The notes under the pieces are model-generated. The model saw only the letters and a list, made by a program, of their open reading frames with translations, was not told the DNA's origin and did no database searches. The position numbers and the translations under genes are program-made. From Platanthera guangdongensis (lineage: Eukaryota; Streptophyta; Magnoliopsida; Asparagales; Orchidaceae): DNA of 64,000 nucleotides. Of the stretch, positions 56,300-64,000 are shown in pieces. Positions within the stretch are counted from its first letter, which is position 1. Each line of letters begins with the position of its first letter. The DNA lies in assembly GCA_039583875.1 (NCBI GenBank), contig CM077162.1, forward strand, positions 62,912,822-62,976,821, read 5' to 3'.

Positions 56300-58156
56300 T
56301 GAAAGTTAGGGTTAGATCTGAAATACTCTAGGGGGGTGAATAGAATATCTTGAAATTTTAAGGCCTTTTTGCTGTAAATAAAAACAGTTCATAGATAAAG
56401 TGATCTAGCACAGGCACAACAAATATAAACCAATATCACAGACACAGCAACCTAGCTAGCACATCCACAGCAAGAATAAAAGATAAAGATGGCAACCAAA
56501 CAACACAAGAATTTTATATTGGTTCCCAAACCTGGGTACATCCACTCTTCTACCACCCTGGTAGGAATCCACTCAGGTTTTTGATCAGGTGACTGCCACA
56601 AATGAGCTTTTGATCAGGTGCTCAAAAACCAACCCCAAGTCTTTTGGTCAGGTGACTTCCAACCAGGAATAACTTTTGAAGGGAGTTAAAGAATCCTTTT
56701 TACAGTGGGGGATGAGAGAGTGATGTTGTCTTCTCTTTCTCAAATACAACTCAGAGGACTTAAGTGGATCTTTGATGTTAACAAAGCTCCCCCTGAGATA
56801 TTGATTTGTTCAGGAAGGTTGGAGCTTTGCTTCATGGTGAGTAGGCCTTCAATCCTTTATCCTTGATTAGAAGATGTCCAGGAACTTCTTGACTGATATA
56901 GTTGTTGTTGTCCTTGAAGAATCCTAGAATGAAGAAGGAAGAAGACTTTTGATTTTGAATGGATGTTCTAATTCTTCTTCTATATCTTGTGTTCTTTCTC
57001 TAATCTGGGCTTGTTCTTTTCACTATTACTGTATAATTGCTTTCTATATCGTGCTCTGCTAGCCCTATTCAGTATATTCTCTGTATTCTCTTCTAAAGAA
57101 GGAAGAAGAAAAATCCTTTTATATTTTCTGTGAGATCTTCCGTCTGAATTTTTGAATTCCTTCCAGCATTGATTGCTGACAGCCTGGAGAATATCTGCAT
57201 TGATTGATTTCCCCAACTGTCCCATTGAAAAATGGCAAGTAATAATCCTGATGAAGACCATAATCAATGCTGCTTCTAACGGTAATATTCCGAGAATATT
57301 AAGAATTGATTATACACGAATTACTGCATTAAAATAAGGGATAGATGGAGGAAAAGTCCATGTCTGGAACTGCACAGAAATCGTCGAGTAAAGAACAGAA
57401 TTCGTCGACCTGGGTCCAGAGTTCATCGAGCTGAGAAGTTATATTCGTCGACCAGATAATTATTGTTTATCGACCTGAGATCCAAGATCGTCAACCTAAG
57501 AACAGATAAATACTTTCTCTAGAACCTTACCAATTCTATGCATCAAGATCATCGAGCTGAGATTCTAACTTCATCGATTAGAGTTCAGTGAAAATGTTTC
57601 TTGGACTTGAGAATGTAGAAGTAAAGTGTCCAAAAATCATCGACCTGAGAATAGATTTCGTCGACCTGAGAACTTCTAACTGCTGCTTGATAAAACTTGT
57701 TAAGACTGTGGTCTAAGTTCGTCGAGCTGAGAACATGAATTCGTCGACTGGAGTATGATTCTAGACTTAGAATATTTGAAGTAGAGCATCCATAAAATGT
57801 CGACCTGATATTCTAACTTCGTCGATTGGAGATCAGAGAAAGGAATTCTGGACTTAGAATGTTGAAGTATAGTGTCCATAGATCGTCAAACTGAGAACCA
57901 AGTTCGTCGAGCTCAGCTCAGGGAATTTTCTCTGAGTTTGTCGAGTTAAGCATGACTTTAGTCGAACTCATTTCCTGAGTCTTTGAAATTTCTCTAATTC
58001 TTGAGTCCTTTACAGTCTGTTGATGGCTGTTCCATGCAGTGTTGACCCTAAGGACATGACCAAGATTCTAGGACACAAACATGACCCTAGCTATACATGT
58101 TGGGTCAAACATCCTAGTTTGCTGAACCTAGCCCAAATCCAACTAGGGATCCAACA
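56300..58156 (-). repeat. Element B 3' LTR, second copy
   Basis: Counterpart of 15151-17004, including the array (about 57375-57970). It is three bases longer because of an extra GTT near 56905. The second copy holds only this LTR of B within the window. Confidence 0.85.
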
Positions 58157-58348
58157 ATCTCCCCCTATTTGTGTAAGGTCACAAATTACAGACACACAAA
58201 AAAATTTACAAAGCAAGAAAATATATATCTAGCAGGAAAAATTTAAATGTGCAGTAAAAAAATATATATATATATATACAGTAAGCTTTGTCTCAGGAAT
58301 TAAACAGACAGTTTTAGAATAACAGACAGACTAAAGGCAGTTCAAAAT

Positions 58349-61292
58349 TTATTTCTTCTTCTTTTGCTCCTTATGCTTCTCCTCTTTAGCTTTTTCACCT
58401 AGATGAGTGAACCTGATCTCCCTGTTTGGATTTGCTGCTTGAGTTTTTGTCATTGTCATAATAGCAGCTCTAATAATATTAAGGGAGGTATCCCTTGGCA
58501 CTACAGCTTCTGGACGCAGTTTTATGTAGTCAACAACATTAAAAAATTTGTTAGCTTTAGCAAACCTGTTGAGGTCATCCTTCCTATATTTGGACATGGT
58601 GGTGTATTCAGAAGGATAGTTTCCTTCAGCTTTTGCTTTATTGATCATGGATAGGCCAACCAATTCCTGGAATCTGGCCATCCTTGCAGTGGTAGTTGTT
58701 TCTGGATATTCAAAAGGTACAGGAGGGGAAGCAGGTCTCTTTGGGCTTTCAACTTTCTGATGTTCAGTGATTTATTTCTGTTGTTGTTGATGATGTTGTT
58801 TTCCTGATGAATAATGCCTCTGTTGGCTGCTTCCTGAAGAGGAGGAGGACCTGCCCTGATGTCTCTGATATTTTTGATATTGGGTAGTACTCTGAGTCGA
58901 AGAACCTGAAACAACAGTAGCATGTGGACGAGGAGGAGGAGGGTCATTTCTGAATCTTTGAGGAGGAGATGAGTACTTCCTACTTTTCTTTCTTTTTTTC
59001 TGCTGGTTCTTGGACAGCCATATCCATGCTGGCATGCCCTTGTATTGTGTGATTTTCTGAAGTATATAATAGGGAGTATCATTTGTTGGATTGGGTTTTG
59101 GAGCAGGAGGTGGAGGAGCTTTTCTCTTCTTATGGACTTTCTTCTTAGGCTCATCATCAGAATCCTCTTCATCATCCTCATCATCAGAGGAGTCTTGAGG
59201 AGTATCATATAATGCATTAATCTCTTTTAGAGCCTCTACAGATATCAAGGGCTTTTCTGCATGGGAAGGAGCTGGAGGAGGAGCTGGAGCAGGAGAGCTA
59301 TACACAATAGTGCTTTTAGCAACTATTTTATTCTGTTCTTCTATGTCAGCCATGATCAATTCATCATGATCAGGCATTGGAGAGTCATCCATAACAAAAG
59401 TTGGAGCAGAAATGTCTCTGGGAGGGGATGAAGTAATGAGGGGAGCAGCTTTTGGTGGAGATGAAATAACAGGGACTTCTGTAATGGCAAAACAAGCCTT
59501 TAGTTGCTTGGCAACCTTATGGATTATTGGTGAGGTGTAGGGGACTATAGACAAGGATGGCTTTAGATTGTGCTTTGGCAGAAAGTTCAAATGAACTGAA
59601 TCAAAAATTCTTAACAGATTCAAAAGATCAACTGTGGGATTTATAATATAATCACCAACAGTGTCTATCTCAGCCAAAACAGGCTCATCCATATTAGTAT
59701 TTGATTCTATTAAATCTATTATGTCAGAAGGATCAGCTACATCTTCTAAAGAGTCAGTCATGAAAGAATCAAGTTCTGCTGCTGCTGCTTCTGCTTCTGC
59801 TGCTGCTTTTTCTGCTACTGCTGCTGTTTCTGCTGCTACATGCACTGGAACTTCTTCATTATGAAGCATCTCCCACTAACTGGCTGCAGAAGGTCCTGGA
59901 GCCAGTCCCCCGAAGAAGGGACAAGGTATAGAGCATCAACCGTGATAGAGAGAGTTTGGATGGAAGCAGTGAGAGGAGCTAGAGCATTAGTTAGAAGATT
60001 TTGAAGAGTGGGAGAGATGAAAGAAAGCAAATCCTTGGCAATATCAGAGAAAATTAAATAAAGGGATTCTGGAGCAACGGAGGAGTAGGGATTGTGGTGA
60101 CCACAATTTGAACAAACAAAAAACACACTAGAGATATCTTGGTGTGTGTGGTCAGGTGTAGAAGATGGAATTTCAGTTGTAGGGATGGATTCTTGATGTG
60201 GGGATGATGGGGGAATCACTAGATTGAATGTGTGGGAGGAGATAAAGGTGTCAGGATCTGTGGTAGTTAAATGAGGTGGAAGGGGGGATGGATGTGGAGA
60301 TGGTTGTGGTGATTGGGAAGGAGAGTATTGTATGGATTCCTGAATGTGAGAAGATGGGATTTCAAGTGATTGGATTGTAGTGATATTTATTTGAGGAGAG
60401 GATGGAGGTGGAGAATGTGCAGGAGATGGAACTGTGTAGAAATATGAATTGGTTGTTGTTGTTGATATTGAGAAGAAGAGGGAATGTTGGAGGTGGAGAG
60501 GGCCTCTTTTGGGGTTAGAGGAGCGGCTGTGACAGCCCTAGTGCTTTCAGAAGGCCTAGAGGAGGAAGAAGCCTTGGTTGGCTTGGTGATGTTCCTTTCC
60601 CACCTGCCAAAGAGGGCACAGTTGAGCCTCTTAGAGGCATTTATGAATATGGTCAGGGTGACCAGGGATTTAGCAGCCTTATCCTTAAGGAAGATTACTA
60701 GAATTCTTCCAAAGCAAACTTCCTTTTTAGTGTTCTTTTTCTTTATCAGTTCAAACATAATCTGAGCCCAATTCACTGGCTTCTTGTTCACCACTGCACA
60801 CATCACCAGAAATTGATGCCTGGTGATGTAGTCATGGGATGTGTGCTTACGCAACAACACCTTGCCCACGACATCTGCAAGAAACTTATACTCGGCAGAT
60901 AGGTGTTTCTTCAGCAGTTTATTTGGAGTGTCTCCAGAATAGCCCATTTTATTCAATATTTCATTAAATTCCTCACTATCAAATTCCAGTTCTTCTGTAC
61001 CATTGGTTAACCCAAAGATTTCAGTCAAAATGGCTGGGGTAAGAGAGACGGCATTACCCGATATTGTGCTGGTCATGGTGTTCTCATTTATTGTGGAGGA
61101 AGTATAGACTCACTCTCTGATTTTTGCACTGGCGAGCTTGATCCTCGTGGTCATCAAATTTTTCAACTGCTGTTCTTCAGGCAGTTTTAGAATATCCAGG
61201 AAGATTGGGTCGGAGTGTTGAAACGACTCAAAATCCACATCAAATCCGCTATTAAATTTCATTGCCGCAAGACTTCCCGCTGGAATCTCCAT
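58349..61292 (-). pseudogene. Element B ORF3, second copy
   Basis: Counterpart of 17198-20141 with the same start, stops and shifts. The long open stretch 59869-58772 is identical at protein level to copy 1. The predicted 3' splice site lies at 61301-61300 before the ATG. Confidence 0.7.
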
Positions 61293-61339
61293 GATGCACC
61301 TGCAAAAGAGAAACAGAGATCAAGTGTTATGGAACTGAA

Positions 61340-61751
61340 AGCGCGGGACGGAGGTCGAAGAAAAACCTAGATATAGGATTTTTCAGAATATGAATCGACA
61401 AACTCCGTTCCACGAAAAATAAAAGAATTCTTCGATCTGAGGTCGACGAAATAATTTGTAGTTAAATAATTCGTCGAGCTCAGTCTGAAGGTTTGAAAAC
61501 ATTTCGTCAAGCTCCGTTCGACGAAAGTTTTTTGAAGTAGATTCGTCGATCTCCGTTCGACGAAAATAACTTCACTCATAGAGAGTTCGTCGATCTCCGT
61601 TCGACAAATTTCTCTAGAACGTTTCTCAGTTCGTCGAACTCCATTCGACGATCTTAGAAAAATTCGTCGACTGTAGACAGAAATCAAACTAAAGCTTCTC
61701 CATTGATCATTTCAAGCTGATTTATAAAGAACAAGTGATTTATTTCATCCA
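61340..61751 (-). other. Element B spacer array and Pol end, second copy
   Basis: TCGACGA array (61340-61675), then the Pol C-terminal codons (61684-61750). The break to the chromovirus is at the same base as in copy 1. Confidence 0.7.
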
Positions 61752-61987
61752 AGGGTTTGGGGCGACTACGGGTCATACCCCGGGTGCATGTTTTACTTAT
61801 GGAAAGTCGGGGCACTTTTACCGCGATTGCTGGAGCGTACGTCCCAAGTACGAAAGGAAGCCGGGAGCGACTTATGAAGAGAAGGGCAAGGTGGTGGAGT
61901 AAACCACATCCCATTATACTCCGGCCCAACCGAGGGTTTATAATCTTGGCCAATAGGAGGCCATCAAATAGGCGGATGTGGTGACAG
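61751..61987 (+). pseudogene. gag: Chromovirus gag 3' end, second copy
   Basis: Same degraded zinc knuckle and the same three stops as 20600-20836. One silent-type difference near 61863 (CCG for CCT). Confidence 0.7.
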
Positions 61988-62063
61988 GTATGGTTTAATT
62001 TATAGCAAGTTAATTTCTTTAAATACTTGTTATGTACATGTTACCTTACCACTGCTTGTTTAG
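61988..62063 (+). other. Predicted 76-bp intron, second copy
   Basis: Identical splice sites and interior to 20837-20912. Confidence 0.6.
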
Positions 62064-64000
62064 GATTTGTTTTGATTTGTGAAAATCCAGTAAGAGCACT
62101 CTTCGATACAGGAGCTTCACACTCCTTCTTGTCCGAAGGATTTATATCACGCATCGGAGTACCTTCTTCGATGGCGAAGGACAAGTTGGATGTGTTGTTG
62201 CCCAATGGGTGTTCGATGCGTGCGGATAGAATCTGTGGCGTGAAGATTCGAATTGGGAATCAAGAGTTCGATCTGCAAGCGTCGTTACTACCGTTGGTGG
62301 AGTTCGACGTTATATTTGGCATGGACTGGCTCTCAGAGCAGCGAGCCTATATTTATTGCGGTAGCAAGGAAGTCAAGCTGGGAGCAGGTCGTGAGATGAC
62401 TTTCACGGGCATGAAGGGGTCGATCAAGACGTTGATGTCTGGTCTTCAGGTGGTGAAGGCGGTTCGTGCCTGTGCAGAACTGTTCTTTACACTAGTGGAG
62501 GTTGTAAAGCCTAAGCCCGCATTGGATAGTATTTCAGTGGTATCGAAGTACCCTGATGTGTTCCCTAGCGATATTCCTAGGAGCCCCGCCGGAGCGGGAG
62601 ATAGATTTTACGATAGAGCTCATACCAGGTGCAAAGCCTGTGTCACGCTCTCCATATCGGCTAGCGCCTAAGGAAATGGCGGAGCTGAAGGTTCAACTGC
62701 AAGAGTTGTTGGAGAAATGGTATGTGCGTCCAAGTTCTTCACCTTGGACCGTGCCGGTCCTCTTTGTTAAGAAGAAGGACGAAAGCTTGAGACTATGTAT
62801 TGATTATCGGGAGCTCAACAAGTTAACGGAGAAGAACAAGTACCTGATCCCCTGAATTGATGATCTATTCGATCAGTTAGTCGGGTCGACGGTGTACTCA
62901 AAGTTGGACCTCAAGTCCAGGTACTATCAACTGCGAATACGGGAGAGTGATATCCCGAAGACAACATTCAGTACGAGATACGGACATTACGAGTTTACGG
63001 TCATGCCGTTTGGGCTGACTAATGCTCCGTCAGTGTTCATGGATTTGATGAATAGGACCTTCAGGCAGTACTTGGAACATTTTGTGATCATCTTCATCGA
63101 CGATATTTTGGTGTACTCACAAAGTGAGGAAGATCACTTCAGGCATCTTCATTTGGTTTTGGAGACGCTAAGGAGGAATCAATTCTACGCCAAGTTCTTG
63201 AAGTGCGAGTTTTAGTTGTCCTCAGTGGCATTCCTCGGTCATATAGTGAGTGGGGAAGGTATTGCAGTGGATCCATCGAAGATTATTGCGATACGGGAGT
63301 GGCATGAGCTTTCTACGGTTGCGGAAGTCCGGAGCTTTCTGGGGCTTGCCGGCTATTATAGGCGCTTCGTAGAGAACTTCTCGCGGATAGCGTTACCTCT
63401 CACTACTTTGACGAGGAAGGAGCAGAAGTTCGTTTGGATGCCGGAGTGCGCGCAAGCTTTTGAGGAGTTGAAATGTCGGTTGACCACGGCGCCTGTACTG
63501 AGTTCGCCGAGTCGGACCGAAGGTTATGAGATTTATAGCAATGCTTCGGGCAGCGGTTTGGGTTGCTTGCTACTACAACACAGAAGTGTGAAAGCTTACG
63601 GCTCGAGACAGCTGAAAGTGCACGAGAGGAACTATCCGGTCCATGACTTGGAGTTAGCGGCCGTGATTTTTGCCTTGAAGCTGTGGAGGCATTATTTGTA
63701 CGGTGTGAAGATTGATATCTACACCAATCATAAGAGCCTGAAGTATCTGATTGATCAGAAAGACCTGAACATGCGGCAGCGTAGATGGATGGAGTTCCTG
63801 GGGGACTATACATTCAAGATCCACTACGTGCCTGGTAAAGGTAATGCGGTTGCAGATGCGTTGAGTCATCAGGCCATAGCTCAAGCAAATTGGCTATCGG
63901 TTCATGATGAGCGGTTGGTTCGGGAGTTGGAGGCGTTGGAGATTGTCTGTGTAGATAAGCAGTCAAGTGCTGAAGCACTCTTGAATTGGACTGAAGTTCA
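62064..64000 (+). pseudogene. pol: Chromovirus pol, second copy (cut by window end)
   Basis: Counterpart of 20913-22848. It shares TGA 62853 and TAG 63213. It has one extra G at about 62581 that shifts the frame, absent from copy 1. Codon 63783-63785 is AGA where copy 1 has TGA (22631), so that stop arose in copy 1 or was never in this lineage. RT active site FIDDILVYS intact; RNase H again has Asn for the first Asp. Confidence 0.85.

Larger units (their letters stand above)
43555..64000 (+). repeat. Second copy of 2399-22848 (large near-identical direct repeat)
   Basis: The segment is collinear with 2399-22848 at an offset of about 41,145-41,156. It includes the A LTR2/gag/pol/ORF3/LTR3, the A-C junction, the C LTR break point, B's 3' LTR and ORF3, and the B-chromovirus junction. 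Shared nested junctions show that one segment was copied; these are not independent insertions. Differences are scattered single bases and small indels, denser in the first 1.3 kb (43555-44850). The window ends inside the copy. Confidence 0.95.

Noticed and set aside
1..64000. Host genes, tRNA or rRNA genes
   Set aside because: Every recognisable coding stretch belongs to retrotransposons; the tRNA-like matches are primer binding sites only.

Overview
The window is a plant nuclear repeat block. It is built from LTR retrotransposons nested in one another, and I see no host gene, tRNA or rRNA. The host is a seed plant that I cannot name. The evidence is tRNA-iMet-type primer binding sites (TGGTATCAGAGC), Ty1/copia elements of the Sirevirus (SIRE/Maximus) type, one Ty3/gypsy chromovirus with a C-terminal chromodomain, and AT-rich non-coding DNA. 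Every coding region is broken by stops or indels, so all are called as pseudogenes.

Layout. The oldest layer on the left is copia element C (minus strand): its gag is at 14611-14507 and 725-1, and its LTR at 14709-15150 and 32484 to about 32840. Copia element A (plus strand, 726-14501) sits inside C's gag, flanked by the 5-bp target duplication TCTTC. A has three LTRs: a 5' LTR remnant, a fragment of the 3' ORF, a second LTR (2264-4087), a full-length but decayed gag-pol-ORF3, and a third LTR (13037-14501). Copia element B (minus strand, 15151-32479) sits inside C's LTR, flanked by AAGT. A chromovirus fragment (about 20600-26564, plus strand) replaces about 1.3 kb of B's pol. To the right lie a probable Tat/Athila-like gypsy LTR (about 32840-35953, minus), an AT-rich stretch, and the 3' part of a third Sirevirus type, D (37200 to about 42720, minus). 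A 500-N gap spans 42900-43399. From 43555 to the window end, the sequence repeats 2399-22848 almost base for base, nested junctions included. This is either a recent large duplication or two allelic contigs placed in tandem.

How the parts work together. The copia elements share one plan: LTR, PBS, gag with zinc knuckle, coiled-coil and low-complexity linker, protease, integrase, RT, RNase H, a spacer, a large third ORF, polypurine tract, LTR. The third ORF has no visible signal peptide or membrane segment. It has a conserved N-terminal domain, Pro/Ser-rich and acidic tracts, basic NLS-like clusters and a Lys-rich tail. In A, B and D it starts just behind a good 3' splice-site sequence.

The most unusual feature is a set of short inverted-repeat arrays. 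In A and B the core is TTCGTCGA/TCGACGAA. It occurs in the LTR U3, in the gag-protease linker (where it is translated as SSN-x-x-RR repeats) and in the pol-ORF3 spacer. D uses a different core (CTACTCGAGTAG) in the corresponding LTR and spacer positions. The gypsy LTR carries a TTCGACGATCGGGCC array. The gypsy element also contains a convincing 76-bp intron between gag and protease whose removal restores the reading frame.
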